Shown in pieces: positions 8,818 to 18,877 of a stretch of DNA of 64,000 nt. The DNA lies in assembly GCA_002688435.1 (NCBI GenBank), contig NZCW01000030.1:1-64000 (forward strand). Reading direction: 5' to 3'. The translations under genes were made by a program, and so were the position numbers. The stretch's first letter is position 1; the number at the start of each line of letters is the position of its first letter. Source of the DNA: Dehalococcoidales bacterium (GTDB lineage Bacteria > Chloroflexota > Dehalococcoidia > Dehalococcoidales > RBG-16-60-22). Under the pieces are notes generated by a model. That model made no database searches. It was given only the letters and a program-made list of their open reading frames with translations, and was not told the origin of the DNA.

Positions 8818-10569
8818 TCATTCTAACTCGTTTGTCTTGCCGGCGATGGCCGCTTTGGCATGGCTCTTGAAATCGGCAAAAGACTGGATGACCTGCTGTT
8901 CCCTGCGGCGCTGGCGGACGGAAATAGTGGCGGTGGCTACTTCTTTATCGCCGACCACCAGCATGTAGGGTATTTTCTCAAGCTGCGCCTGCCGAATTTT
9001 GGGGTTCATCCTTTCCGCCCGGGCATCGATCTCGGCGCGTATCCCTTCGTCTTTGAGTTCGGCTTCTAGCTTACGGGCATACTCTAGGTGGCGGTCGGCT
9101 ATTGGAATGATTCTGACTTGGACCGGCGCTAGCCACAGTGGAAAAGCGCCGCCGTAGTGCTCGATGAGTGTGGCCAGGAAGCGTTCCATGCTGCCTAGTA
9201 CGGTGCGGTGTACCATGACTACCGTGTGTTCCTGTCCGTCCTCTCCGATATAGGTAACATTAAAGCGCGGCGGCAGGTTAAAGTCAACTTGGATGGTCGG
9301 CCCTTGCCAGGCTTTTCCCAGGGCGCTCTCGAACTTGATGTCTATTTTCGGTCCGTAGAAGACACCTTCTCCCGGGTCGATTTCATAGTTGAGTTTAGAG
9401 TATTCTAGGGCCCGGCGTAGGGTATCGGTGGCCTCCTCCCAGACCTCGGGAGTGCCGGCGTATTTCTCGGGCCGGGTGGAAAGCAGTAGCTGGTAGTTTT
9501 TGAAGTCAAAGACATCTATCATAAAGAGAGCTAGGTCCAGCACTCCGATTACTTCTGCCTCCAGCTGGTCAAGGCGGCAGAAGATATGGGCATCGTCTTG
9601 GGTAAACCCCCTGACCCGGGACAGGCCGTGCAGCACCCCGGAGCGTTCGTAGCGGTAGACAGTGCCCAGCTCGGCGTAGCGTATCGGCAGGTCACGGTAG
9701 CTGCGTAGCTTGGTCTGGTAAATTAGAATATGCCCCAGGCAGTTCATCGGTTTTACGATATATTTCTGCCCTTCCACATCTATCGGGCTATATAAATAGC
9801 CTAGGTAAAAATCAAGGTGTCCGCTGGTCTGCCATAGGTCCATGCGGGCGAGGTGGGGGGTATAGACAATCTCATAATCACGTTTCACATGTTCGTCTTT
9901 CCAGAAATCCTCGATGGCGCGGCGGATAATCGCTCCTTTGGGATGCCAGAGGACTAGTCCTGGGCCAAATTCATCCCGGATGCTGAACAGGTCAAGCTCT
10001 CGACCTAGTTTCCGGTGGTCCCGCTGGGCGGCTTCCTTAAGCCTTGTCAGGTGCCCGTCCAGAATTGTTAAGGTGTCAAAGGCGACCCCGTATATCCGCT
10101 GCAGCATGGGGTGGTGCTCGTCGCCGCGCCAGTAGGCACCGGCAATACTGACCAGCTTGAAGGCTTTTATCTCTCCGGTGGCGCTGACATGGGGCCCGCG
10201 GCACAAATCAATGAAAGAGCCCTGCCGGTAGATACTAACCTTATCATCGAGAAGCTCGTCAATCAGTTCCAGCTTGTAGGGCTGGGTGGCGAATAGCTGC
10301 CGGGCTTCTTCTCTGGTGACCTCTTCCCGATTGAAAATCAGATTGGCGGTGATTATTTCTTTCATCTTGTTCTCGATAAGGGGTAAATCATCCGGGGTGA
10401 GGGTGCGGGGTAAATCAAAGTCGTAATAAAAGCCGTCTTCAATTGCCGGGCCGATGCCGAATTTGGTGTTCGGGAAGATAGATAGGACCGCTTCCGCCAT
10501 GATGTGAGAGGCGGAATGCCGCATTGTCTCCAGCCTGGCCTCTTTGTTTTTCTCCTTACTTTGCGCCAT
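8818..10569 (-). CDS. thrS: threonyl-tRNA synthetase
   Basis: MRHSASHIMAEAV, FIDLCRGPHV, VKPMNCLGHILIYQ, HRTVLGSMERFLATLIEHYGGAFPLWLAP. Confidence 0.97.
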   Translation of the reverse strand: MAQSKEKNKEARLETMRHSASHIMAEAVLSIFPNTKFGIGPAIEDGFYYDFDLPRTLTPDDLPLIENKMKEIITANLIFNREEVTREEARQLFATQPYKLELIDELLDDKVSIYRQGSFIDLCRGPHVSATGEIKAFKLVSIAGAYWRGDEHHPMLQRIYGVAFDTLTILDGHLTRLKEAAQRDHRKLGRELDLFSIRDEFGPGLVLWHPKGAIIRRAIEDFWKDEHVKRDYEIVYTPHLARMDLWQTSGHLDFYLGYLYSPIDVEGQKYIVKPMNCLGHILIYQTKLRSYRDLPIRYAELGTVYRYERSGVLHGLSRVRGFTQDDAHIFCRLDQLEAEVIGVLDLALFMIDVFDFKNYQLLLSTRPEKYAGTPEVWEEATDTLRRALEYSKLNYEIDPGEGVFYGPKIDIKFESALGKAWQGPTIQVDFNLPPRFNVTYIGEDGQEHTVVMVHRTVLGSMERFLATLIEHYGGAFPLWLAPVQVRIIPIADRHLEYARKLEAELKDEGIRAEIDARAERMNPKIRQAQLEKIPYMLVVGDKEVATATISVRQRRREQQVIQSFADFKSHAKAAIAGKTNELE

Positions 10570-10592
10570 TATTAGGTTTCTCCCGGTTGATA

Positions 10593-10632
10593 ATGAAAAC
10601 CTCTCATCCTGTCCCGGGACGAGAGGTTTTAA
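10593..10632 (-). promoter_or_regulatory. hairpin in the thrS 5' leader (possible attenuator or leader structure)
   Basis: AAAACCTCTC...GAGAGGTTTT, a 10-bp perfect stem upstream of thrS. Confidence 0.5.
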
Positions 10633-10643
10633 TCACCGTGATT
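10631..10643. promoter_or_regulatory. 13-nt palindrome in the thrS / MFS divergent intergenic region
   Basis: AATCACCGTGATT (perfect 6-bp arms, 1-nt centre). Confidence 0.35.
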
Positions 10644-10690
10644 AGTCCACAGCCTTATTATACCAGTGACAAACAATGAGTGCAATCGTC

Positions 10691-10719
10691 TTGCCTTCCG
10701 GACGCCCAGGCGCTATAAT
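10691..10719 (+). promoter_or_regulatory. sigma70-like promoter for the MFS gene
   Basis: TTGCCT -17 nt- TATAAT; ATG at 10741. Confidence 0.6.
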
Positions 10720-10740
10720 GTTTCCAGTCCGCATGATAAC

Positions 10741-11883
10741 ATGATAAAGAGAGTTTTCCCTATTTTAGCCCTTTCCATCTTCTGTTGTATGCTGGGCTCT
10801 GGGATAGTGGTCCCCCTTTTGCCTCTTTATGCCGAGGGTCTGGGAGCGACCGGATTCGGGCTGGGATTAATCTTTGCCGCGTTTCCCATTTCCCGTACGC
10901 TGTTTACGCCTGTCTTCGGCCGGTTTTCTGACCGCGGTGGTCGGAAGCCGTTCATTGTCGTTGGTCTTTTGACCTATGCTATTATCTCGCCGGTTTTCGT
11001 CTGGGCGAATACGGTACCACTGTTGGTCCTGACGCGCCTGCTGCACGGCGTATCGGGCAGTATGATTCTACCCATTACTCAGGCCTACGTTGGTGATATT
11101 TCCCCCGAGGGCGAGGAAGGGAAATGGATGGGTTACGCTAACGCCGCCTTTTTCAGCGGTTTTGGCATCGGCCCTTTGATGGGGGGCGTGGTGGCGGAAC
11201 ATCTAGGAATGGATATTGCCTTCTTTGCTATGGGTGGTCTCAGTATGCTGGCGTTCTTTATTGCCGCTTTCTTTCTTCCTGAAGTCGGCAGCCATAAATC
11301 AGCCGAACGGATTCGTCTGTCCTTCAAAGAGATGGGCCGGAGTCGTACGATGACCGGCTTGGTGAGTTTCCGTCTGGCGCTTACCTTGGGCCGGGCCGCC
11401 TTTTTCACTTTTCTACCGGTCTTTGCCGCCCTGAAACTCGGCCTGCGCTCCAACCTTATCGGCGTCCTGGTGGCGGTCTATATGCTGCTTTCCTCGTTAC
11501 TCGGCATTCCTTGGGGCCGAATGGCTGACCGGTTTCATCGGAGGCCCTTGGTGGTGGCCGGCTGTCTGGTCAGCTTTGCCTATCTGGCGCTGGTGCCGCC
11601 GGCGGATAGTTTTGGGCAGTTACTGGCGCTGTGCGTTCTGGGGAGTCTCGGCGGCGCCATTTCTATTCCGGCCGCCTCGGCCATAGTGGTGACCGAGGGC
11701 CGAAAGTACGGCATGGGCTCGGCGATGGCCGTATTTAACGTAGCGATTAGTATCGGCATGGCGGTGGGGCCGATTCTGAGTGGGGTGATAGCCGATTTCG
11801 TTGGTATCGACGCTGTCTTTTACTTCGGGGCGGCGGTCTCCTTGGTGGCGGCCGGCCTGTTTCTCTGGTTTACCCGATCATAA
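10741..11883 (+). CDS. MFS transporter (multidrug-resistance-like)
   Basis: 12-TM MFS signatures (GRFSDRGGRKPF); the ORF-track start at 10666 lies upstream of the predicted promoter, so ATG 10741 is preferred. Confidence 0.85.
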   Translation: MIKRVFPILALSIFCCMLGSGIVVPLLPLYAEGLGATGFGLGLIFAAFPISRTLFTPVFGRFSDRGGRKPFIVVGLLTYAIISPVFVWANTVPLLVLTRLLHGVSGSMILPITQAYVGDISPEGEEGKWMGYANAAFFSGFGIGPLMGGVVAEHLGMDIAFFAMGGLSMLAFFIAAFFLPEVGSHKSAERIRLSFKEMGRSRTMTGLVSFRLALTLGRAAFFTFLPVFAALKLGLRSNLIGVLVAVYMLLSSLLGIPWGRMADRFHRRPLVVAGCLVSFAYLALVPPADSFGQLLALCVLGSLGGAISIPAASAIVVTEGRKYGMGSAMAVFNVAISIGMAVGPILSGVIADFVGIDAVFYFGAAVSLVAAGLFLWFTRS

Positions 11884-11905
11884 GAGCTGACCTGGTAACC
11901 CACCT

Positions 11906-12274
11906 TTAGTTGACCGTAACTAGGTAAAGGTTACCCTCCTCGCTGTGGGCTTTGACCAGTTCCGAATGCATTAATGGTGTTAGTTGGGCATATATCTCCG
12001 CCTCAGACAGGTTGAAGTGTTGTTTTACCTTTTCTCGGGTCATCTTGCTTGGGCTCTTAATGAACTTATAGACTTTCTTCTGCAGTTCAGTGAGTCCCTC
12101 CGTACCCTTTATCCCTAGGCTCTCTCTAGTAGGGGTAGCTAAATAGGATGCCCACGATTGGCATTTACCAGCATGCAAGCCGATATCCATGAGGCAATCC
12201 TCACAAACTGTCTGCCCTTGGTGCGTGTAGCGCTTCTCCTCAGAAATCTCACGCCCACACCGACTACATTTCAT
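11906..12274 (-). CDS. zinc-ribbon plus winged-helix-like hypothetical protein
   Basis: MKCSRCGREISEEKRYTHQGQTVCEDCLMD, then a helical C-terminal region; preferred start at internal Met. Confidence 0.65.
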   Translation of the reverse strand: MKCSRCGREISEEKRYTHQGQTVCEDCLMDIGLHAGKCQSWASYLATPTRESLGIKGTEGLTELQKKVYKFIKSPSKMTREKVKQHFNLSEAEIYAQLTPLMHSELVKAHSEEGNLYLVTVN

Positions 12275-12316
12275 TATGATCTTCCCTTCCTTCTGCCGAG
12301 TGTCCATACTGTATCA

Positions 12317-12976
12317 TCAAGGGAGTCGCCAACTCGCCCATTTATCTTTATCTACCTCGCCATTGTAGGCTGATTTGGGGGTTACCCCTCTGGCTATGGC
12401 CGCGGCTAGGATAGCCTTGGTAATGTCACCGGCAATAAAGGGGATAACTCCCATCATGAGGAGGTTGGTAAAGGCTATTGGTTCTCCTTTCACCAAGTTA
12501 ATCCAGAGCCCGAGCTGAAGGACACCGGGGACATAGATCAGAATAAAATTGGCGAAGAGCATGAGTCCGAGCATGCTCAGGAAGCTTCTTGATCTGATAT
12601 ACTTATCGGTGAAATGGCCTAGGAAAAGGGCGGCTAGAATAAAACCGATAATGTATCCCCCGGTGGGTCCAGCTAGGTGACTCAAGCCGCCGCCCCAGCC
12701 GGTAAACCAGGGTACCCCGGCAATGCCGAGCCCGGCATACATGGTCAGACTTATACCTCCCCACCACCTTCCCAGGATGACACCGGCGAGGAGCACGGCA
12801 AAAGTCTGTCCCGTCACCGGTACCGGGCTCCACGGAATCACGATTCTAATCTGAGCGATGAGACCAGTAAGACAGGCTATGCCTACGGCTAGGGCTAGCT
12901 TTTTCGGTAGGCTTAGCTCATACCTCCATCGGAAGACATCATATTTGTTTCGGTCGACTCTAGCTGCTATTGCCAT
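12317..12976 (-). CDS. bioY: biotin transporter S component BioY
   Basis: IRIVIPWSPVPVTGQTFAVLLAGVILG...GPTGGYIIGF is BioY-specific. Confidence 0.92.
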   Translation of the reverse strand: MAIAARVDRNKYDVFRWRYELSLPKKLALAVGIACLTGLIAQIRIVIPWSPVPVTGQTFAVLLAGVILGRWWGGISLTMYAGLGIAGVPWFTGWGGGLSHLAGPTGGYIIGFILAALFLGHFTDKYIRSRSFLSMLGLMLFANFILIYVPGVLQLGLWINLVKGEPIAFTNLLMMGVIPFIAGDITKAILAAAIARGVTPKSAYNGEVDKDKWASWRLP

Positions 12977-13181
12977 GTTTACCTCCTTCATTCCTTAATG
13001 TCAGGTATCTGTTTAGGATGAGTACATCAGGAGAAAATAGATAAAGTCTCTCGGGGGCATTTTAACAGGTACCAGGTAGATAGTCAATGAGGTGAAACAC
13101 GAAATAACTGGTAATCCTATTAAGCGAAGTATTTTGGGTGAGTAATGAAGTCGGGTTCCCCGGGAACTAATCTGTCGGGTC

Positions 13182-13412
13182 TTATTTTGTCGGTTTCTCT
13201 GTACCGATAAGGGCAATTTCTATGTTGCGACCACAGCTTGAGCAGGTTATGCTTAAGGTAACCGGCTGTCTCATTATTCTCTCGGCAACGGCGGTAACCA
13301 CCGAGTCGATATTATCCAAGCGCTGATCCAACATATCCAAACGGCTCTTGATACGTTCAATAGCCTGTGCCGGTTCCTGGTCGGTCAGCTTGGTTTCTTC
13401 TTTCTTCGCCAA
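13182..13412 (-). CDS. small conserved hypothetical with coiled-coil and CxxC
   Basis: 76 aa, MAKKEETKLTDQEP...SITCSSCGRNIEIALIG. Confidence 0.5.
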   Translation of the reverse strand: MAKKEETKLTDQEPAQAIERIKSRLDMLDQRLDNIDSVVTAVAERIMRQPVTLSITCSSCGRNIEIALIGTEKPTK

Positions 13413-13530
13413 GATAGCATTCTCACTAGAAGTAAAGTCAGCCTAATTATACGTTCCGGGCGGAAGTATGTCAAAAGTTGGGTGTGGGCGGATGGAGATT
13501 GAGGTCGAAAAATAATCTTTCTCTGCCGTA

Positions 13531-13559
13531 TTGATTTGTGCCCACCATAGGGGTATAAT
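13531..13559 (+). promoter_or_regulatory. sigma70-like promoter
   Basis: TTGATT -17 nt- TATAAT upstream of the 84-aa gene. Confidence 0.6.
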
Positions 13560-13613
13560 TTCAACACGGCAGGATAATCTTATCTTGAATTAACTATCGG
13601 AGGAGGGAGTCAA

Positions 13614-13868
13614 ATGCCTGAGGAAGAAATTGGTAAAGTAAGCGACTTCTTTGCCCATCCCGTGGTCGCCGGAATCGAGATGACCAGTACGCTGAAAGTG
13701 GGCGACACCATCCACGTTAAAGGGCATACCACAGACTTGGAACTTACCATCGGCTCGATGCAGATTGACAACGTGAACGTTAATGAAGCCAAGGCAGGGG
13801 ATTCCGTTGGCATCAAGGTCCCCGACCGGGTAAGGCACGGGGACATCGTCTACAAAGTTACCGTCTGA
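13614..13868 (+). CDS. stand-alone EF-Tu domain-2-like ('translation elongation factor-like') protein
   Basis: 84 aa; VAGIEMTSTLKVGDTIHVKGHTTDLELTIGSMQIDNVNVNEAKAGDSVGIKV resembles translation-factor beta-barrel domain 2. Confidence 0.8.
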   Translation: MPEEEIGKVSDFFAHPVVAGIEMTSTLKVGDTIHVKGHTTDLELTIGSMQIDNVNVNEAKAGDSVGIKVPDRVRHGDIVYKVTV

Positions 13869-13873
13869 GCTGG

Positions 13874-13894
13874 ACGGTGATAAACACCGTTTTT
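13874..13894 (+). terminator. Rho-independent terminator
   Basis: ACGGTG-ATAAA-CACCGT followed by TTTT directly after the 84-aa CDS. Confidence 0.65.
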
Positions 13895-13952
13895 GGGGAT
13901 CAGTCCGTCTCCTGATCGCCAGCGTGGTCTTAGTGACTGACCCGAGGCCAGT

Positions 13953-14420
13953 CTAGCCGATAGTCTTGACTAGGTTGGCCATTTCGATGGCGCTCACCGC
14001 GGCGGTAAAGCCTTTATTCCCGGCTTTGGTTCCCGACCGTTCCACCGCCTGCTCCAAGGTATCCGTGGTGATAACGCCGTTTATCACTGGCAGGCCGGTA
14101 TCCAGACCTACTTTTGCCATCCCCTTGGTGACCTCGGCGGTGATGTACTCAAAATGAGGTGTGCCGCCGCGGATTACCGTTGCTAGGCAGATAATCGCAT
14201 CATACTTCTGGGAACGGGCTAATTTCTGGGCAATGAGCGGAATTTCAAATGAGCCTGGTGTCCAGGCAATCTCTATGTCTTCTTCCTTAACTCCGTGGCG
14301 GAGTAGAGCGTCTTGGGCTCCTTCCAGCAGTTTGTTGGTGAAGAACTCGTTGAAACGGGAGACAACCAGCCCGAACTTCAACCCTTCACCGATCAGTTTG
14401 CCTTCAAAACGTTTGCTCAT
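13953..14420 (-). CDS. ribH: 6,7-dimethyl-8-ribityllumazine synthase
   Basis: [35 protein letters not shown]. Confidence 0.96.
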   Translation of the reverse strand: MSKRFEGKLIGEGLKFGLVVSRFNEFFTNKLLEGAQDALLRHGVKEEDIEIAWTPGSFEIPLIAQKLARSQKYDAIICLATVIRGGTPHFEYITAEVTKGMAKVGLDTGLPVINGVITTDTLEQAVERSGTKAGNKGFTAAVSAIEMANLVKTIG

Positions 14421-14453
14421 TATTCTCTCCTTGGTCCTTTATTATATCATCCC

Positions 14454-15671
14454 TTAGTTTTCGGTGTTCTTGGGGACTTTCAAGGTGTGCCCCAGTTTTT
14501 TCTGTTTGGTTTCCAGGTAACGGGAATTATACAGGTTGGGCGTGGTGATAATCGGCACTGTTTCCACTACCTTCAGCCCGTAGCTTTCTAGGCCAATGAC
14601 CTTTTTAGGGTTGTTGGTGAGCAGGCGGATTTCGCGCAGGCCTAGCTCGGCCAGGATCTGGGCGCCGATGCCGTAGTCCCGCAGGTCCGCCCCGAAGCCT
14701 AAAGACAGGTTAGCTTCTACGGTGTCCAGTCCTTTGTCCTGGAGGGCGTAAGCCCTAATTTTATTGTGGATGCCGATGCCCCGCCCTTCCTGTCTCATAT
14801 AGAGGAGGACGCCACGCCCTTCCTCGGTGATACTTTTCATCGCCATGGTAATCTGGTCGCCGCAATCGCAGCGCAGGCTGCTAAAGACTTCACCGGTGAG
14901 GCACTGGCTGTGGACCCGTACCAGGACCGGTTCCTCGGTGGTGATGTCTCCCATTACCAGGGCCAGATGTTCGTCCGGGTTAGTGATACTTTTATAGGCA
15001 ATGGCAGCAAATTCCCCGTAGACCGTGGGTAGCTTGGCCTCGGCTACCCGGTGTATCAGTCTTTCATGGCGGTGACGGTAGGCGATAAGGTCGGCTACGG
15101 CCACTATTTTTATTTCGAACTGCTCCGCTATTATCTTGAGCTGCGGCAGGCGCGCCATGGTGCCATCTTCATTTAAAAGCTCACAGATAACCCCGGCCGG
15201 ATAGAGACCGGCCAGTTTGGCTAGGTCAACGATGGCTTCGGTGTGTCCCGCCCGTGCTAGGGCGCCACCTTCCTTGGCTCGTAGAGGGAACATGTGTCCC
15301 GGCTGGACTAAATCCTCGGGCTTAGTCGCTGGGTTAACCACCGCCCTTATCGTCTCCGCCCGGTCGGCGGCGGAAATGCCGGTACTTACTCGGTGTTTCG
15401 CTTCGATGGACACGGTGAAGGCGGTGGTAAATCGGGAAGTATTGTTCTGCACCATCAAGGGAATCTTCAGTTCATCCAAGCGTTGACCGGTGGTGGGCAG
15501 GCAGATGAGCCCCCGGCCGTGTCTGGCCATAAAGTTAATCGCTTCAGCGGTAACTTTCTCTGCCGCCATGGCTAGGTCGCCTTCGTTCTCCCGATCTTCA
15601 TCATCAACGATAATGATGAACTTACCGGCTTCGATGTCTTTAATGGCTTCTGGAATACTGGCGAGAGGCAT
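14454..15671 (-). CDS. ribBA: bifunctional DHBP synthase / GTP cyclohydrolase II
   Basis: Rib[13 protein letters not shown]; Rib[29 protein letters not shown]. Confidence 0.97.
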   Translation of the reverse strand: MPLASIPEAIKDIEAGKFIIIVDDEDRENEGDLAMAAEKVTAEAINFMARHGRGLICLPTTGQRLDELKIPLMVQNNTSRFTTAFTVSIEAKHRVSTGISAADRAETIRAVVNPATKPEDLVQPGHMFPLRAKEGGALARAGHTEAIVDLAKLAGLYPAGVICELLNEDGTMARLPQLKIIAEQFEIKIVAVADLIAYRHRHERLIHRVAEAKLPTVYGEFAAIAYKSITNPDEHLALVMGDITTEEPVLVRVHSQCLTGEVFSSLRCDCGDQITMAMKSITEEGRGVLLYMRQEGRGIGIHNKIRAYALQDKGLDTVEANLSLGFGADLRDYGIGAQILAELGLREIRLLTNNPKKVIGLESYGLKVVETVPIITTPNLYNSRYLETKQKKLGHTLKVPKNTEN

Positions 15672-15698
15672 ATCTGTCTCTTCTCTTCCCTTAAGAAG

Positions 15699-16328
15699 TT
15701 AACCGATCGGAAAACCGTGCTTCTCTAAAAACTCGGCAGTGATGCCGGGGCTGCGAACCTGACCCAGCTGTGCTACGTATTTGGCTATGATATCCACTTC
15801 CAGGTTTACCGGATCGCCTACCTGTTGGCTGCCCAGGGTGGTGTGTTTCTGGGTATAGTCTACCACCGATACTCGGAATGAACCATTATCTTTATCGGTA
15901 ATGGTGAGGCTAATCCCGTCCACGGCGATAAACCCTTGCAGCGCGGTAAAGCGCATCACTTCTGGAGGAGCTTCAAACCCAATGAGCATTGTCCCGCCGT
16001 CCCAAGTGACCGAGGCCACTTTCCCGGTATCGTCCGTGTGCCCTTGGACCAGGTGGCCGCCCAGTCGTCCCCCCAGGGCTACCGGTCGTTCCAGGTTGAC
16101 GCTGTCCCCGAGGTGGAGCCGTCCGAGGTTAGTCCGCGCCAGTGTTTCCGGCATGACGTTAACGGAAAAAGAACTGGTATTGAAGGTAGTTACCGTCAGG
16201 CAGGCCCCGTTGATGGCAATGCTGTCGCCGGGCTTGATTTCAGGCATAATATCGCGGGCGGTAATAACCAGGCTACCGGCCGGTATGGAGGTAACTTTTC
16301 CTATCTCTTCAATAATCCCGGTGAACAT
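15699..16328 (-). CDS. ribE: riboflavin synthase alpha chain
   Basis: MFTGIIEEIGKV, two lumazine-binding repeats, GHLVQGHTD. Confidence 0.96.
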   Translation of the reverse strand: MFTGIIEEIGKVTSIPAGSLVITARDIMPEIKPGDSIAINGACLTVTTFNTSSFSVNVMPETLARTNLGRLHLGDSVNLERPVALGGRLGGHLVQGHTDDTGKVASVTWDGGTMLIGFEAPPEVMRFTALQGFIAVDGISLTITDKDNGSFRVSVVDYTQKHTTLGSQQVGDPVNLEVDIIAKYVAQLGQVRSPGITAEFLEKHGFPIG

Positions 16329-16573
16329 ACCAGTTCCTTAACATAAAGCCCAAGTTATTGTCATTCTAACACCTCTTTTCTCAAAAGTGCAATATTCAAG
16401 ATGTTGGGAAACCAGAATTCACCTTCGCTTTAGAATATTTGGTGACCTCATCCTTGTCTTTGGTAAAGACTCACCTTCTTATATCGTAGGACTATTCATA
16501 GGGAATCACCTTGTTCTTTTGGAATCTGAGTTTTGCAACAGGCTCTGGTAAGACAGCTACGCGGTGAAATGCT

Positions 16574-16579
16574 ATAATT
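16574..16579 (+). promoter_or_regulatory. -10 element immediately before pcrA ATG (leaderless architecture)
   Basis: TATAAT at 16574-16579, ATG at 16585. Confidence 0.5.
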
Positions 16580-16584
16580 AGACG

Positions 16585-18768
16585 ATGGACATCTTGGTCG
16601 AGCTTAACTCCGCGCAGCGAGAAGCTGTGGAGGCGATTAGTGGGCCAGTGCTGATTCTGGCCGGGCCGGGCAGCGGCAAGACCAGGGTCATTACTTACCG
16701 GGTAGCCTATCTGATTAAGGTCTGCGAGGTCAGTCCCCGTCACATTATGGCGGTTACCTTTACCAATAAGGCCGCCCGAGAGATGGTGGAGCGGTTGCAC
16801 CAGCTGGCCCACGGCGCGATGGGAGAACTGACCATCGGTACCTTTCATGCCATCTGCGCTCGTATCCTACGCCGGGATGGTAAAGCCATTGGCGTCAATT
16901 CTGGATTTGTTATCTACGATAGCGATGACCAGATAAGTCTGATAAAGCGGAGTCTGCAGGCGATCGACCTCGACCATAAGCAGTATGTTCCCCGGGCAAT
17001 ACAGTCGGCCATTACCGCCGCCAAGAGCTGCTTGTGGACCCCGACCGACTATCGTCAGCATACCCGTAGCTATTTCGAGGAAGTGGCCCAGCGCGTCTAC
17101 GAGCGCTATCAGCAGCTCTTAACCGAGAGTAATGCTCTGGACTTTGACGATTTGCTGATGAAGACGGTGCAGTTGTTCCAGCAGAGCCCTGAGGTATTAT
17201 CCCGATACCAGTTGTGCTGCCGGTACCTCCAAGTGGATGAGTTCCAGGACACTAACCTGATGCAGTACGAATTGGTGAAGCTGCTCGCCGGAAAGTACCG
17301 TAATATCTGCGTGGTCGGCGACCCCGACCAGTCGATTTACGCCTGGCGGTTCGCCGACCTGCGTAATATCCTTAACTTTGAGAAAGATTATCCCGAGGCT
17401 AATATAATCCTGTTGGAGCAGAACTACCGCTCGACCGGGATGATTCTGGAGGCGGCCAGCCATATTATTTCCGCCAATCGGCAGCGTAAGCCCAAAGGCC
17501 TGTGGACCGAGAACGAACCAGGGGTACCTGCGACTGTCATTGAGACCTATACCGAGCAAGAGGAAGCCCAGTTCGTGGCGAATGAGGTGGAGCAGCTGGT
17601 GAGTCGGGGAGAGGTCAGGCGGGGCGACTGTGCCATAATGTATCGCACTAATGCGCAGTCGAGAATCATTGAGGAGACCTTTCTCCGTTACGGAGTTCCC
17701 TATAAACTGGTGTCCGGCACCCGCTTCTACGAGCGGCGGGAAGTCAAGGATGTTCTGGGCTACCTGCGTCTCATCCAGAACCCCAGCGACAGTGTTAGCC
17801 TGCGGCGTATCATTAATGTCCCCCCGCGCGGCATTGGGCAGCGGACGTTGGGCGAGCTGGCCCGGTGGGCCAGCTCGCGAGGAGTCCCGGAGTATCAGGC
17901 GCTGTCGGTGCTCGTTGGGCAGGAAAGGGCAGACATTATGCTTCAGTCGCCTTTCCGCTCTCGTATTGCCCAGTCGTTAACCGGTTTTGTGAAAATGATG
18001 GAGGGGTTTTTGGTCCGTAGTCAAGAGCTGGACTTGGTTGATTTGTTCGATCTGGTGGTGAAGAGTTCCGGTTATCGGGAATATATCCTGGGTGAGGTGG
18101 GTGGCGAGGAACGTTGGGAGAATATCTTGGAGTTGCGTACCGTCGTTCGAGAATACCGTGACCTGAGACTGGATGAAGGTCTTACCGCTTTTCTGGAAGA
18201 GGCGGCCCTAGTATCGGATATTGACGGCTATGAGGAAGGTACGGATACGGCGACCCTGATTACCTTGCACCAAGCCAAAGGGCTAGAATTCCCGATAGTG
18301 TTTATCGTCGGTATGGAGGAAGGTGTCCTGCCCCATTTCCGGTCATTCGACGACCCGGACCAGATGGAGGAAGAGCGTCGACTGTGCTACGTTGGGGTGA
18401 CCCGGGCCAAGCAGCGGGTCTATCTGGTGCGGGCTTTTCGCCGCAGCCTGATGGGGAGCAGCCGGATGAACAGCCCGTCACGTTTTCTGCGGGATATACC
18501 GTCGCACTTGGTTACCGGCGGCGATTTATGGTCGGGAGAAGACCGCCAGGTCGCCGACGCGGTATATGCCTGGAACCGACCTCCGACGGAGGCAACGGTG
18601 GTTCCCGAGCTAAAGGCCGGTGACCACGTCTGGCATGCTCAGTTCGGCGATGGCGTGGTGAAGAGCTGCCGGCCGGTAAAAGATGACGCCGAGGCAGTGG
18701 TGGCTTTTGACGGAGCGGGGGAGAAAAGACTGCTGTTGAGTTTCGCTAATCTGGAGAGGGTGGAATAA
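16585..18768 (+). CDS. pcrA: UvrD/PcrA/Rep-type ATP-dependent DNA helicase
   Basis: LNSAQREAV, LAGPGSGKT, VDEFQDTN, QNYRS, TLHQAKGLEF motifs; C-terminal GDHVWHAQFGDGVV domain. Confidence 0.95.
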   Translation: MDILVELNSAQREAVEAISGPVLILAGPGSGKTRVITYRVAYLIKVCEVSPRHIMAVTFTNKAAREMVERLHQLAHGAMGELTIGTFHAICARILRRDGKAIGVNSGFVIYDSDDQISLIKRSLQAIDLDHKQYVPRAIQSAITAAKSCLWTPTDYRQHTRSYFEEVAQRVYERYQQLLTESNALDFDDLLMKTVQLFQQSPEVLSRYQLCCRYLQVDEFQDTNLMQYELVKLLAGKYRNICVVGDPDQSIYAWRFADLRNILNFEKDYPEANIILLEQNYRSTGMILEAASHIISANRQRKPKGLWTENEPGVPATVIETYTEQEEAQFVANEVEQLVSRGEVRRGDCAIMYRTNAQSRIIEETFLRYGVPYKLVSGTRFYERREVKDVLGYLRLIQNPSDSVSLRRIINVPPRGIGQRTLGELARWASSRGVPEYQALSVLVGQERADIMLQSPFRSRIAQSLTGFVKMMEGFLVRSQELDLVDLFDLVVKSSGYREYILGEVGGEERWENILELRTVVREYRDLRLDEGLTAFLEEAALVSDIDGYEEGTDTATLITLHQAKGLEFPIVFIVGMEEGVLPHFRSFDDPDQMEEERRLCYVGVTRAKQRVYLVRAFRRSLMGSSRMNSPSRFLRDIPSHLVTGGDLWSGEDRQVADAVYAWNRPPTEATVVPELKAGDHVWHAQFGDGVVKSCRPVKDDAEAVVAFDGAGEKRLLLSFANLERVE

Positions 18769-18877
18769 ATTACATGAGTCGAGGAAGGATTAGAGGAGAA
18801 AGGCCTAAAAATTAGTAGGAAGAAAGTAGTAAAAATCACGGATTAACCCTTGACATTGTAAAATACCGGTTAAGATT

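Noticed and set aside
16329-16560. FMN riboswitch expected upstream of ribE
   Set aside because: No recognizable RFN-element conserved segments seen in the leader.
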